This document shows positions 34,619-44,147 of a stretch of 64,000 bases of DNA, piece by piece (within the stretch, counting starts at the first letter, position 1; each line of letters starts with the position of its first letter). The notes below the pieces were generated by a model. The model ran no database searches. It was not told the origin of the DNA and saw only the letters and a program-made list of their open reading frames with translations. The position numbers and the translations under genes were made by a program. Source of the DNA: Sporosarcina sp. FSL K6-1508 (GTDB lineage: Bacteria > Bacillota > Bacilli > Bacillales_A > Planococcaceae); contig NZ_JBBOXF010000001.1 of the NCBI RefSeq assembly GCF_038007465.1, forward strand, positions 3,297,001 to 3,361,000, read 5' to 3'.

Positions 34619-35037
34619 TATATTAAAAAATAAAATAGAAATCGCTCTAAGCAGAAGCCTATTACTATAATGGATAAAGAAAAACTTCATGCCAAAATGC
34701 TTCGTTTCTATCCAATTCAACATCATTAATAATTTAACAAATGGTTTCTGTTTATTAACCACTTACTTACATAAAGCACCTGTAAGAATAGCTTAAAAGT
34801 CACATTTGTACATGTGCATCTTTGGCTGTCCCTGTATGGTTAGGAAAGCGAGTATCCACTCGCTCCCAAAAGCTTTAGCACTTCATGTACCTGTATCTTT
34901 GGAGAGCGACGGACGAACAACAACCAAACGCTTAACGAATAAACTGCATAGGATATCTAGTGTTTCATCACAAAAGTAAGAAGTATTTACTGGGGAAGAT
35001 TGTTAATCGGCTCCTTTGTTAACAAAGCTTAAAACAT
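34619..35037. other. Intergenic, nothing recognised
   Basis: About 420 bases downstream of the YfkAB-like gene and beside IS copy A. All frames are closed by stops. A short minus-strand stretch near 34850-34920 has protein-like composition but matches nothing I know. Confidence 0.35.
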
Positions 35038-35087
35038 AAAAACGACACTTCCATGAGAACTCAATTGCTCATAGCGGTGTCGTTTTT
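35038..35087 (-). terminator. Terminator of the radical SAM gene
   Basis: aaaaacgacac (35038-35048) pairs with gtgtcgttttt (35077-35087). It lies ten bases past the stop of the minus-strand gene; its T/A symmetry would allow it to act both ways. Confidence 0.75.
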
Positions 35088-35095
35088 AATCTGTT

Positions 35096-36226
35096 TTATA
35101 GCGATATGTTCGCTTTCTTTTTCGTGAAATCCATTTTAGGATAATACGCGTCTTTTACCAATAGATTTGGCCCTAAGCAGTTAACCGCGGTACAATGGCA
35201 ACCAATCGTTTTTGCAAGTGGGCGTTCAAGCCAGCGGTCGAGCATTACAGGAAGCGATTCCGTTTGAATATTGCCCATTGGCGGTGTATCACCAAAATCC
35301 GTGACAATCACATCGCCAGTGAAAATATTGACGTTCAGACGGGACCTGCCATCCGGGTCATTACGCACCGATACGTTTTTACTGTTGTAAATTCGTTTTA
35401 ACAGCGCCAAATCCTCTTCGTTATCACTGCATGCATAAAATGGAAGTGTACCAAACAGCATCCAGACATCTTCGTCACGATGATCTAGCAGCTCGTGAAT
35501 TGCTTTACGAGTTTCATCCAAAGAAAGCACTTCAAGCTGTGAAGCGAAGTCACTTGGGTACATAGGGTGAACTTCGTGCCTAGCACATTTCATTTCCTCT
35601 ACTACTTGTCGATGGATATGCTCTAGATGAGGCAGCGTCCGTTTATTCAACATCGTTTCCGCTGAAACCATGACGCCTGCTTCAGCCAATGCCCGGCTGT
35701 TATCGATCATCCGCTGAAATTGCTCAGCGCGGCGTTCTCGGGGAGGTTTCCGCTCCATATTGGCGAAGCCGCCATCCACGAAATCCTCGACCGTGCCCCA
35801 GTTATGTGAAATATGTAAGACATCTAAATACGGTGCAATCGCCATATAGCGGGCGAGTGGCATCGTTAAGTTCGAATTCATTTGTGTACGAACTCCACGT
35901 TCATGCGCATACTTCAATAATGGTAGAACATACTTCTCTATCGACTTTTTGGAGAACATTGGCTCTCCGCCTGTAAGACTTATAGTTCGTAAATGAGGAA
36001 TTTCCTCCAGCCGAGACAGCAGTAAGTCCAACGGCAGAGCATCCGGATCTTTATGCTGTAACATATACCCAACAGCGCAATGTTCACAGCGCATATTGCA
36101 TAAATAGGTCGTCGTGAATTCAATGCTCGACAATGTCAGTTTGCCATGCTCCTGTACATCCAAGTACGCTTCCCATGGATCGTAAGCAGGTGTCATTTTT
36201 TCGAGTGTTGCTACATCATTTTTCAT
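35096..36226 (-). CDS. yfkAB: YfkAB-like radical SAM protein
   Basis: 376 residues. The SAM cluster motif is CNMRCEHC (CxxxCxxC, about residues 43-50), followed by SLTGGEP, the SAM-binding GGE motif. The C-terminus has extra cysteines, CHCTAVNCLGPN, which probably bind a second iron-sulfur cluster. This matches the YfkAB family of Bacillales, whose substrate is not established. TAGGAG precedes the ATG. It is a single-gene unit with its own terminator. Confidence 0.88.
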   Translation of the reverse strand: MKNDVATLEKMTPAYDPWEAYLDVQEHGKLTLSSIEFTTTYLCNMRCEHCAVGYMLQHKDPDALPLDLLLSRLEEIPHLRTISLTGGEPMFSKKSIEKYVLPLLKYAHERGVRTQMNSNLTMPLARYMAIAPYLDVLHISHNWGTVEDFVDGGFANMERKPPRERRAEQFQRMIDNSRALAEAGVMVSAETMLNKRTLPHLEHIHRQVVEEMKCARHEVHPMYPSDFASQLEVLSLDETRKAIHELLDHRDEDVWMLFGTLPFYACSDNEEDLALLKRIYNSKNVSVRNDPDGRSRLNVNIFTGDVIVTDFGDTPPMGNIQTESLPVMLDRWLERPLAKTIGCHCTAVNCLGPNLLVKDAYYPKMDFTKKKANISL

Positions 36227-36295
36227 TTTTAATTAACTCCTATACGTATAATAAGCTACTAAAATAGTATGCACCCCAAACGAATCTTTCGCAAG

Positions 36296-36340
36296 AGCTT
36301 AAAAACACCCCATCCAAGAAATCAACTTGTGGATGGGGTG
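36296..36340 (-). terminator. Terminator of the ABC exporter operon
   Basis: Minus-strand caccccatcc pairs with ggatggggtg across 15 nt and is followed by tttttaagc. It lies 45 bp past the last gene of the operon. Confidence 0.8.
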
Positions 36341-36385
36341 CTTATATGTCTCGCTTAGAGGCGACAGGCGCTTCCGCTTTTGCTT

Positions 36386-38245
36386 TTACACTGCAGGTTT
36401 ATTAGAAAATTGGCTGTTGTACAATTCTGCGTAAAAGCCGTTCTCCTCCAGTAGCTCATTGTGTGTTCCTTGTTCAATTACCTTCCCTTGATCCATTACG
36501 ATAATTAAATCAGCATCCCGAATCGTTGAAAGACGGTGAGCAATAACGAAGCTCGTTCGGCCTTCCATTAAACGGTTCATCGCCTGTTGAATTAACAGTT
36601 CCGTCCGTGTATCTACACTCGACGTCGCTTCATCCAAGATCATAACAGGAGGATTTGCCAGAACAGCACGAGCAATTGTGATAAGTTGCTTTTGTCCTTG
36701 TGAAATATTTGATGCTTCTTCATTTAAGAGTGTGTCATAACCCTCCGGCAATGTACGAATAAAGTGGTCGGCATATGCGGTTTTCGATGCTTCGAAAATC
36801 TCATCATCCGTTGCACCTTCTTTTCCGTAAGCGATATTGTCTTTAATCGATCCATTAAAGAGCCATGTATCTTGGAGAACCATCCCAAAAGTAGTTCGAA
36901 GATCTTTACGTGACATATCCCGTGTGTTGAGTCCGTCAATTGTAATCTTCCCACCGTTCAGTTCGTAAAAACGCATCAATAAATTGATCAATGTCGTTTT
37001 CCCAGCACCCGTAGGCCCTACAATGGCGACTGTTTGACCTGGGCTCACGTCAATGTTCATATCTTCAATTAACAAATCGTCCCCGTAACCAAAGTCGACG
37101 TGTTCAAAGGTGACTGTACCTTCTGCCCGTGCTAAACTCACTGTCGTCACTTCTTTTATTTCTTCTTCCTCATCAAGCAGTTCAAAGACACGCTCCGCTG
37201 CCGCGACAGTTGACTGAATGATATTTGCGATATTCGCCGTTTGCATAATTGGCTGCGTGAATTGACGTGTATACGTAATGAACGCTTGAATATCCCCGAT
37301 TGAAATGGCACGCTGTGTCACTAAGATACCACCAACTACACAGATAACGACATAACTGAGGTTCCCAATCAAAGACATCACTGGCATAATAATTCCTGAA
37401 ATGAATTGGGCTTTTCGGCCAGCATCATATAATTGTTCATTCACCTCATCAAATTCAGCAACGGACTTTCGCTCATGGCCGAATGCTTTGACGACTTGGT
37501 GACCTGTGTACATCTCTTCAACATGGCTATTCAATTGACCAAGCGTACGTTGTTGGGCAGCGAAATGCCTTTGTGACCTTTTCAAAATTGGCCGAATGCC
37601 AAACAGCGATAAAGGTAAACTGACGAGCGCAATAAGCGTCAATACAGGGCTGATCGTTAACATCATGATAAGAATCCCGACAATTGTAACAACCGATGTG
37701 ATAAATTGCGTCAAACTCTGTTGCAATGTGCTTCCAATTGTATCAATATCATTCGTTACCCGGCTTAATGTTTCTCCAACAGGACGGCCGTCATAATATT
37801 TAAGCGGTAGTTTCTTAAGCTTGCCGTTGACATCTTCCCGTAAATCATACACCGTTTTTTGTGCCACACTTGACATGATGTATTGTTGAATATAGCTAAA
37901 TAGGCTACTGATGACATATAAACCTGCGAGTAGAAGGAGTAATTTACCGATTGCCTCAAAATCGATTCCTGCTCCCGGCACACCTGTGGCCTTCCCATAA
38001 GCACCTTCAAATAATTCGGTAATTGCATTTCCCATTATTTTAGGTCCTACAATCATAAAGACCGTACTTAAAATTGCTGCAAAAAATACAGCGATTAATG
38101 CATTGCGGCGGGGCAATAGATAACCAATAAGGCGGCGTAATGTACCTTTAAAATCCTTGGCTTTTTTCCCTGCCATCATCACATTTCCTCCTCCAGGTCC
38201 CATTGGGGCGCCGCCTTGAGGTCGTGACCGTTTGTGTTCACTCAT
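36386..38245 (-). CDS. ABC exporter subunit (heterodimer partner with canonical ATPase residues)
   Basis: 619 residues: a Gly/Pro-rich cytoplasmic head, six transmembrane helices (about 45-345) and an ATPase domain with Walker A GPTGAGKTT, Walker B VMILDEATSS with the catalytic Glu, and switch His in VIAHRLST. The signature reads ISQGQ instead of LSGGQ. In heterodimeric exporters such as TM287/288 or BmrCD, the deviant signature faces the partner's degenerate site, exactly as would happen here. The start overlaps the stop of the upstream subunit (ATGA). It likely exports drugs, peptides or lipids; the cargo is unknown. Confidence 0.92.
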   Translation of the reverse strand: MSEHKRSRPQGGAPMGPGGGNVMMAGKKAKDFKGTLRRLIGYLLPRRNALIAVFFAAILSTVFMIVGPKIMGNAITELFEGAYGKATGVPGAGIDFEAIGKLLLLLAGLYVISSLFSYIQQYIMSSVAQKTVYDLREDVNGKLKKLPLKYYDGRPVGETLSRVTNDIDTIGSTLQQSLTQFITSVVTIVGILIMMLTISPVLTLIALVSLPLSLFGIRPILKRSQRHFAAQQRTLGQLNSHVEEMYTGHQVVKAFGHERKSVAEFDEVNEQLYDAGRKAQFISGIIMPVMSLIGNLSYVVICVVGGILVTQRAISIGDIQAFITYTRQFTQPIMQTANIANIIQSTVAAAERVFELLDEEEEIKEVTTVSLARAEGTVTFEHVDFGYGDDLLIEDMNIDVSPGQTVAIVGPTGAGKTTLINLLMRFYELNGGKITIDGLNTRDMSRKDLRTTFGMVLQDTWLFNGSIKDNIAYGKEGATDDEIFEASKTAYADHFIRTLPEGYDTLLNEEASNISQGQKQLITIARAVLANPPVMILDEATSSVDTRTELLIQQAMNRLMEGRTSFVIAHRLSTIRDADLIIVMDQGKVIEQGTHNELLEENGFYAELYNSQFSNKPAV

Positions 38246-39966
38246 GCGATTTCCTCCTCTGAGATCTGGGATTCGACGATTTCACGATATACCTGATTCT
38301 GTTCAAGAAGTTCTTCGTGGGTACCAATTCCGGCAATACCACCATCGTCTATGACAATGATTTGATCGGCATCGATGACAGTGCTGACACGTTGTGCAAC
38401 AATGACGACAGTCGCGTGCTCTGTTTCATCTTTCAACGCTGCACGCAAATTTGCATCCGTTTTGTAATCAAGTGCGGAGAAACTATCATCAAAAATGTAA
38501 ATATCCGGTTTGCGAATTAATGCGCGTGCAATGGACAGCCGTTGTTTTTGACCTCCCGAAACATTCGATCCACCTTGTGAAATAACCGAATCGTAGCCAT
38601 CATTCATCTTCAAAATGAAATCTTCCGCTTGTGCAATACGCGCGGCATGCTCAATTTCGGTCTCTGTCGCATCTTCTTTGCCGAAACGAATATTCTCAGC
38701 AATCGTACCGGAAAATAGTAGCGCTTTTTGTGGTACGAAACCTATTTTGGACCGCACTTCCTCTTGTGATGATTCCCGAATATCGACACCATTGACACGA
38801 ATTGTACCGGAAGTAACTTCATAAAATCGGGGAATCAAATTAATAAGCGTAGTTTTTCCCGCACCTGTTCCCCCAATAATGGCAGTCACTTCGCCCGATT
38901 TCGCGGTAAAGCTAATGTCCGACAATGCCGGCTCCTCGGCACCTGGATAACTGAATGATACCTGATCAAATTCAAGAGTTCCGGGTTCTTTGTCCGCTTT
39001 TTTAGTACCTTCATCCAAAAATGTCGGTTTCATCGCAAGCACTTCGTTAATACGTTTTGCTGAAACTGCAGCCCTCGGTATCATGACAAACATCATGGAA
39101 GCCATAACAAGAGCGAACATGATTTGCATGACGTATTGAATAAACGCCATTAAATCACCGATCTGCATCGCACCGTTGTCAATTCGAATGCCGCCAAACC
39201 AAATGATGCCCACAACAGTTAAGTTCATAACGAGCATCATAACAGGCATTAAAAATGCCATCATCTTATTAACTTTGATTGACACATCAGTCAAATCTTT
39301 ATTTGCCTTTTTAAGACGAACTTGCTCTTGTTTTTCTCGATTAAACGCACGGATTACACGGATCCCTGTTAAGTTCTCGCGTAATACAAGGTTTAAGCGG
39401 TCCAAGCGTTTTTGCACAGTTTGGAACAGTGGTACCCCTTTATAAAGAATAAGCAACACTGAACCGATTAATATAGGCATCGCCGCAACGATAATTAATG
39501 ATAATTTCGCATCCTTTGAAACGGCCATAATTATACCGCCGACCAACATAATTGGAGCGCTTACGACCATACGAAGCATCATAATGACCACTTGTTGCAC
39601 TTGTGTAATATCATTCGTCGTTCTTGTAATCAGTGATGCCGTTCCAATTTCATCAAAATCTTCAAGTGAAAAACTCTCCACATGTTTAAATACTTTCCGA
39701 CGAATATCCCGGCCAAATCCCATTGCTGCTTTTGAAGAGTAGTAACTTGCAACGACAGATGCAACAGCTCCAAATGCAGCCACCAACAGCATGATTCCCC
39801 CAATTTTCCAAATGTATGGAATATCACCGACGACTACCCCTTTGTCGATAATATCCGCCATTAGTGTCGGCAAAAATAGATCCGACATCGATTGAATGAA
39901 AACGAGTCCCAATATCGCTATCACGATCCACTTATAGACGGATAAATTTTTTAGCAATTTTAACAT
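38242..39966 (-). CDS. ABC exporter subunit with degenerate ATPase site
   Basis: 574 residues: six transmembrane helices (about 15-300) and an ATPase domain with Walker A GGTGAGKTT and a canonical signature VSGGQ. The Walker B motif ends FDDSFSALD, so the catalytic Glu is Asp, and the switch His is Gln (VAQRVST). These two changes define the degenerate site of heterodimeric exporters; this subunit therefore pairs with the gene downstream. It lies 44 bp after the histidine kinase gene on the same strand, so the transporter is probably controlled by that two-component system. Confidence 0.92.
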   Translation of the reverse strand: MLKLLKNLSVYKWIVIAILGLVFIQSMSDLFLPTLMADIIDKGVVVGDIPYIWKIGGIMLLVAAFGAVASVVASYYSSKAAMGFGRDIRRKVFKHVESFSLEDFDEIGTASLITRTTNDITQVQQVVIMMLRMVVSAPIMLVGGIIMAVSKDAKLSLIIVAAMPILIGSVLLILYKGVPLFQTVQKRLDRLNLVLRENLTGIRVIRAFNREKQEQVRLKKANKDLTDVSIKVNKMMAFLMPVMMLVMNLTVVGIIWFGGIRIDNGAMQIGDLMAFIQYVMQIMFALVMASMMFVMIPRAAVSAKRINEVLAMKPTFLDEGTKKADKEPGTLEFDQVSFSYPGAEEPALSDISFTAKSGEVTAIIGGTGAGKTTLINLIPRFYEVTSGTIRVNGVDIRESSQEEVRSKIGFVPQKALLFSGTIAENIRFGKEDATETEIEHAARIAQAEDFILKMNDGYDSVISQGGSNVSGGQKQRLSIARALIRKPDIYIFDDSFSALDYKTDANLRAALKDETEHATVVIVAQRVSTVIDADQIIVIDDGGIAGIGTHEELLEQNQVYREIVESQISEEEIA

Positions 39967-40010
39967 TCCACAGATTCTCCTTGTTCTATAGTCTTCCTGA
40001 CATCCACTTT

Positions 40011-41054
40011 TTAAACAGGCAAAGTGACCGTAAACATGGTACCTTCATTCAATTTACTTTGTACTTCAATGGAACCTTCATGCATGTCGATAATTTTTTT
40101 GGTGATGGACAAGCCTAAACCACTTCCGCCCAGTGTACGATTACGTGATTTATCCACTTTATAGAAGCGCTCAAATATATGCTCTTGATCTTCCTCAGCT
40201 ATGCCCATTCCTGTATCAGCAATGGTCACAACTGCTTCTGAACCGTGCCTATAAAGAGCGATGTTCAGACTGTCACCGCTGGGTGTGAATTTAATACTAT
40301 TGATAATAAGGTTAATCCATACTTGGCTCATCAGCTCCTCGTCAGCAGTGATCTCTACTTCATCCAATGAAATATCCAACTCCAACGATTTGTCGACCCA
40401 TTGAGGTTCACAGGATAGAATGATTTCACGTATTTGTTTATCTAACCGATACGCAACTGGCTCAAAAGGGTGATGTTGAGATTCTATGGATGTGAGCTTC
40501 AATAAATTATCGCTTAGATTAGCTAAACGCCTGCTTTCAGTCTCAATAATCTCAAGATAATGTTCCCGCTCCTTGAGCGTTAAATCGCTTTGCTTTAATA
40601 CAGTAGCAAAACCGTTAATGGAAGCGAGCGGTGATTGAATTTCATGCGATACATTGGAAATGAACTCTTGACGCATTTGCTCTATCTGATTAAGCTCCAC
40701 AGCCATCTGATTAATGCTTTCTACAATTTTCCCAAAAGGATGATCTTTTTTATGTTTAAATTGATTCGTTAACTTGACATTAAAATCACCCTTCGAAATC
40801 CTCCTCAAGGCATCAATCATCATTGTGAAAAAATCCATTCGACGCGGAGAAGCAAACCTCGAAAAAATCCAGCTAGTGAGAATGAACAGGGAAATCATGG
40901 CGAACAACGTAATCAACCCTTTAGAGAAGTCACTCGTATGCAAATTCCATTTCATATGAATTAGCGAAGTTCCTAAGTAGGCAAGCGACCAGTAGGTGAC
41001 GGTGACGATTACCCACACAAATACCGCCATCCCGACACGCAGTACTTTTTTCAT
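40011..41054 (-). CDS. Sensor histidine kinase
   Basis: 347 residues. Two transmembrane helices (about 7-30 and 44-65) enclose a very short outer loop, so it is an intramembrane-sensing or small-loop kinase. A HAMP region follows (about 67-120), then the H-box SHEIQSPLASINGF with the phosphorylated His, the N-box NLIINSIKF, DTGMGIAEED and GGSGLGLSI of the ATPase domain. In the H-box, Gln replaces the usual Arg/Lys. Its start overlaps the response regulator stop (ATGA). It probably senses cell-envelope stress or a compound exported by the adjacent ABC transporter. Confidence 0.93.
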   Translation of the reverse strand: MKKVLRVGMAVFVWVIVTVTYWSLAYLGTSLIHMKWNLHTSDFSKGLITLFAMISLFILTSWIFSRFASPRRMDFFTMMIDALRRISKGDFNVKLTNQFKHKKDHPFGKIVESINQMAVELNQIEQMRQEFISNVSHEIQSPLASINGFATVLKQSDLTLKEREHYLEIIETESRRLANLSDNLLKLTSIESQHHPFEPVAYRLDKQIREIILSCEPQWVDKSLELDISLDEVEITADEELMSQVWINLIINSIKFTPSGDSLNIALYRHGSEAVVTIADTGMGIAEEDQEHIFERFYKVDKSRNRTLGGSGLGLSITKKIIDMHEGSIEVQSKLNEGTMFTVTLPV

Positions 41055-41725
41055 TCTTCTACCTCCAGCCGATAACCCAATCCACGAATAGTGCAGATTT
41101 TAAAAGAACTGCTGTTATCAGAAAAACGCTCGCGCAATCGATTAATATGTACATCAACTGTTCGATCTGTTCCTTCGTAACCATAACCCCATATATCCTC
41201 AATCAACTGTTCCCGCGAAAAAGTTTTACCAGGATAGCTTGCCAATTTAAATAGTAATTCAAATTCTTTCAACGGCAGCTCCACATTTCGATTTCCCAAG
41301 AACAATTCATAGGTTTTGCGGTTCATCAGCAGTTCGCCCATCTGGACTGTCTGTGAAATTGCAATTCGATAACGTTTAAGTAACGCTTTTACCCGTGCAA
41401 CAAGCTCAGCCGGCTCAAATGGTTTAACAAGATAATCGTCGGTACCTAATTCAAACCCTTTTACCTTCTGGGTCGTATCGCCTTTGGCTGTCAGCATCAG
41501 CAAGGGAATATCATACTGTTTTCTAATTTCTCGGCACAATTCCCATCCGTCCATGTTTGGCATCATTATATCCAGCACTACCAGGTCTGCCTTAAACGAC
41601 TCCAAGGCTGCCAATGCTTCAATACCATCATCTGCTTCCATAATTTCAAAGCCTTCTGGACGTAAGAAAAGTCTGACCAATTCCCGCATATGCGGATCAT
41701 CATCTACAATTAATACCTTTGCCAT
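41051..41725 (-). CDS. OmpR/PhoB-type response regulator
   Basis: 224 residues from the ATG at 41725 (AGAAGG upstream); the longer frame to 41797 has no site. The receiver domain shows VLIVDDDPHMREL (acidic pair), VVLDIMMPN with the phosphorylated Asp near residue 52, and MLTAKGD with the conserved Lys. The C-terminal winged helix (about 130-222) ends with FSREQLIEDIWGYGYEG and the wing TIRGLGYRLE. It is the first gene of a four-gene operon: regulator, kinase, two ABC subunits. Confidence 0.95.
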   Translation of the reverse strand: MAKVLIVDDDPHMRELVRLFLRPEGFEIMEADDGIEALAALESFKADLVVLDIMMPNMDGWELCREIRKQYDIPLLMLTAKGDTTQKVKGFELGTDDYLVKPFEPAELVARVKALLKRYRIAISQTVQMGELLMNRKTYELFLGNRNVELPLKEFELLFKLASYPGKTFSREQLIEDIWGYGYEGTDRTVDVHINRLRERFSDNSSSFKICTIRGLGYRLEVEE

Positions 41726-41966
41726 GATTGAAGACCTTCTTTCTTCGCCTAACAATGCGTTCATTTTACAAGGCGCATATAAACTCAATATAAACAACGC
41801 TTAGCAAATGAAAATATTTATTAATCACCAAACCGTTAATATCAACGCTCTTAACGTTTATTACATTATACAGCTTTGTAAAGGAAGGTATTTAAAACAG
41901 TTGATTTGGGGGACGTTTGGGGGGACCTTCAAAAACGCGGGCAGGCGCAGGACTCATAGCAAAACA

Positions 41967-41991
41967 GCGACCACTCAAATTGAACGGTCGC
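41967..41991 (-). terminator. Terminator after the YolD-like remnant
   Basis: gcgacc (41967-41972) pairs with ggtcgc (41986-41991); the minus strand continues tgttttgc. It lies 15 bases past the end of the YolD-like frame. Confidence 0.5.
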
Positions 41992-42005
41992 CTTTCCCAA
42001 TTTCA

Positions 42006-42332
42006 CTAACAATATTCTACGCCGATTATTTCCGTAACCGGAATCCTCTCAGAGCCGAACGGATTATCAAGCACAATAAAATTGGATTGCAAATCGATTA
42101 TTTTTATTGCGCCGCCACGCGTCATGATTTCGGCATCCTTCCATGTCTTGATTAGGATTTGTTGTTTGCTTTTATACACGGTATCAATTGCTTCCTGTAT
42201 ACCCTGCAGCTCCCACTCACTAAGTCCTGGACTCTCAACTTAATTTTCCGCATCCAACCAGTGTTTAATTTCGACGTTATATTCTGGTAACATTATGCCT
42301 GCCCACTTGATATTTCCGCGGTCCCAAATCAT
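42006..42332 (-). pseudogene. YolD-like protein gene with a nonsense codon
   Basis: From ATG 42332 the frame reads MIWDRGNIKWAGIMLPEYNV and on to WLDAEN, then a TAA (42240-42242), then ESPGLSEWELQGIQEAIDTV to a TAG at 42006. The order and motifs (W-x-x-I/M-L-P-E; IKIIDLQSNFIVL) are those of the YolD-like family (about 110 residues), found next to UvrX-type DNA polymerases on phages and mobile elements. GTAAGAGGATTCGC before ATG is a fair site. One stop interrupts an otherwise complete gene. Confidence 0.7.
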
Positions 42333-42342
42333 GCGAATCCTC

Positions 42343-42626
42343 TTACCCTTTATGTCCGCCGACTAGCTTAGATCGTTTGATAGCTGTTCCAGACTCAGTA
42401 AGTGAGACAGCACTTAATAATGCAATGGACCATAGCGAGTTCTAATTTCGTCCACAACGCACACCAACTTACACATTTCCCATTTCCCGTCATCGAATAA
42501 GTTTAGCTGCATCGATTGTTCATCTTCCAGTTTTGTGACTGATACGGAAATTTGCCGTACTGCTTGATGGCTATAATTTTCGTTCAACAATTCTTTACAG
42601 ACAGCGTAATTTAGCTTGTCATTCAT
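42343..42626 (-). pseudogene. C-terminal remnant of a UvrX-type Y-family DNA polymerase
   Basis: Minus strand: AVRQISVSVTKL and QLNLFDDGKWE resemble the little-finger end of UvrX/UmuC-like polymerases. After DEIRTRYGP the frame shifts by one base and continues ALLSAVSLTESGTAIKRSKL, VGGHKG, stop at 42343: the usual C-terminus of this family. The whole catalytic N-terminal part is absent. It directly precedes the YolD-like remnant, the normal partner arrangement. Confidence 0.65.
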
Positions 42627-42645
42627 ATTAAATCATCTCCATCAT

Positions 42646-42843
42646 TTAAAATAGCGGATGAATAGTTGAATCAATGCCTAAAATCCCCCGTGCCCACGAT
42701 TCGCTTAACACTATATTCTCGGTGCGTAATTGGGAGTTTTGCACGGTCGTCAATTCACGTTGAACCTCTGAATAGTTCTGCTCGAGACTGATGATCCTCT
42801 TTTCTTGGTCCTGCACCATTTCCCATATGTTCTTCCCCTCCAT
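42646..42843 (-). CDS. Short coiled-coil protein, possibly phage-derived (XhlA-like)
   Basis: 65 residues: MEGKNIWEMVQDQEKRIISL then a heptad-like helix ending NSQLRTENIVLSES, after which the tail ARGILGIDSTIHPLF looks out of place. The N-terminal part resembles phage XhlA-type hemolysin/holin-associated proteins, which normally continue into a transmembrane helix; that helix is missing, so it may be truncated. GAGGTGACAA precedes the ATG. It sits upstream of the UvrX/YolD remnants on the same strand. Confidence 0.4.
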   Translation of the reverse strand: MEGKNIWEMVQDQEKRIISLEQNYSEVQRELTTVQNSQLRTENIVLSESWARGILGIDSTIHPLF

Positions 42844-42880
42844 TTGTCACCTCACTCCCCTTTCGTTCTGTTTATGAGAA

Positions 42881-42917
42881 ATTAACAAGAACGCCCCATA
42901 TGGACGTTCTTGTTAAT
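42881..42917 (-). terminator. Terminator of the GNAT gene
   Basis: attaacaagaacg pairs with cgttcttgttaat (13 bp, 11-nt loop), 95 bases past the stop of the minus-strand acetyltransferase. Confidence 0.6.
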
Positions 42918-43011
42918 TGCTTAATGCATACAGTTACTCGTTTTTTATATGTAACCGCAAAACTAAAAAACAACCAGTCCATACACTCTTTCGGTTGATC
43001 GACCGGATATT

Positions 43012-43881
43012 TCAGAAAGTTTTTATCATAAAAACTTGTGATATTGGCGTATTTTCAAAACCACTTGCCAGTAAAGATGAAACTACACGACCATCTCCTT
43101 TTAAAAAGTTATAAGTTGTACGATTGATACATTGGTCATATTCTAATGCGTAAGCAAGGAGTTTGGTTAGAGCATCTTCTTCATTCCCATATTCCTTCAC
43201 CTGAAATAAAGTTATGCTTTCCGTCTTATTGCCAAACACACATTTTTTCCGAATAAGACAAGCTGCCTGCACCTCTCCATTCTTTGAAATCATCACAGCT
43301 TCTCCACCTAGTTTTGGCGTGTTACTAGCATCCGTTTGCCAAGGGACGATAGTTGAAAATAAATCTGATCCAATAGATTGGGTAGCCGGAATTCTTATTA
43401 TTTCATAACTGTCTAGATCCGGTAACTTACTATCTAAAATTTCATTTGCACGTAAAAAGAGTAAATCGTCCTCTACTTTGTAACCACACTTTTCATATAA
43501 AGATATAGCAGCCTTATTTTCAGAAAGCGCCTCTAAGGTTGCTATAGAAACATTAAGTTCCTTTATAATTTTTTCCGCTTCCTCCATCAAGGAATAACCC
43601 AATTTCCTCCCCCTGTATTCTGGAATAATACCAGTTCCACCATTCCAAGAAATCTTTTGACCATCCACTTCTCTAATTCCTTGGAGCACAAAGCCGATTG
43701 GAACTGTTCCATCAAATGCAACGATGGATAATGCCGGAGATAATCCATCGTTACCAAAACGACTTACGAATGTATCAAAAGATAAATTCATCGGCACTAA
43801 ATAGCCTTTAAATCCACGATTAAATAGGACATGCGCTTCTTCAAAGCTTAATGAAGACATCAATTTATACGAAATATTCAT
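43012..43881 (-). CDS. GNAT family N-acetyltransferase, two-domain
   Basis: 289 residues. The first half (about 1-150) is a complete GNAT domain with PIGFVLQGIREVDG, GGTGIIPEYRGRKLGYSLMEEA (acetyl-CoA loop R-G-R-K-L-G) and ALSENKAAISLYEKCGYK. The second half (about 160-289) is a degenerate or accessory domain with no acetyl-CoA loop. The substrate is unknown. GAGGGTAAGCC precedes the ATG. It is monocistronic. Confidence 0.85.
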   Translation of the reverse strand: MNISYKLMSSLSFEEAHVLFNRGFKGYLVPMNLSFDTFVSRFGNDGLSPALSIVAFDGTVPIGFVLQGIREVDGQKISWNGGTGIIPEYRGRKLGYSLMEEAEKIIKELNVSIATLEALSENKAAISLYEKCGYKVEDDLLFLRANEILDSKLPDLDSYEIIRIPATQSIGSDLFSTIVPWQTDASNTPKLGGEAVMISKNGEVQAACLIRKKCVFGNKTESITLFQVKEYGNEEDALTKLLAYALEYDQCINRTTYNFLKGDGRVVSSLLASGFENTPISQVFMIKTF

Positions 43882-44065
43882 GGCTTACCCTCACTTTTTT
43901 AATGAAATACGAAACACCTTATGATAAATATTTTATTAATATTTCCTGATGAAATGTCAAAAAATGATCCCAAAACGGAAGACGAAGATCGGGTAATCAA
44001 TTAAATGGCCCGATTGTTGAACCCAAGTTAAACAACACTCTTCAACTAACCTACTCCGTTAGTTC

Positions 44066-44091
44066 AAAAAAAGCTACCTTGTAAAAGTAGC
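44066..44091 (-). terminator. Terminator of the alpha/beta hydrolase gene
   Basis: Minus-strand gctac/gtagc stem followed by a run of seven T (44066-44072), 57 bases past the hydrolase stop. Confidence 0.65.
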
Positions 44092-44147
44092 CGATTCTTC
44101 AACTAAAGCAACCGTTGATGCAACAGGAAACCCAAATTCATGAAAAG

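Noticed and set aside
41808..42155. 115-codon plus-strand frame
   Set aside because: Mostly antisense to the YolD-like remnant; the FGGTF piece may be an integrase tail, but the whole frame is not a gene.
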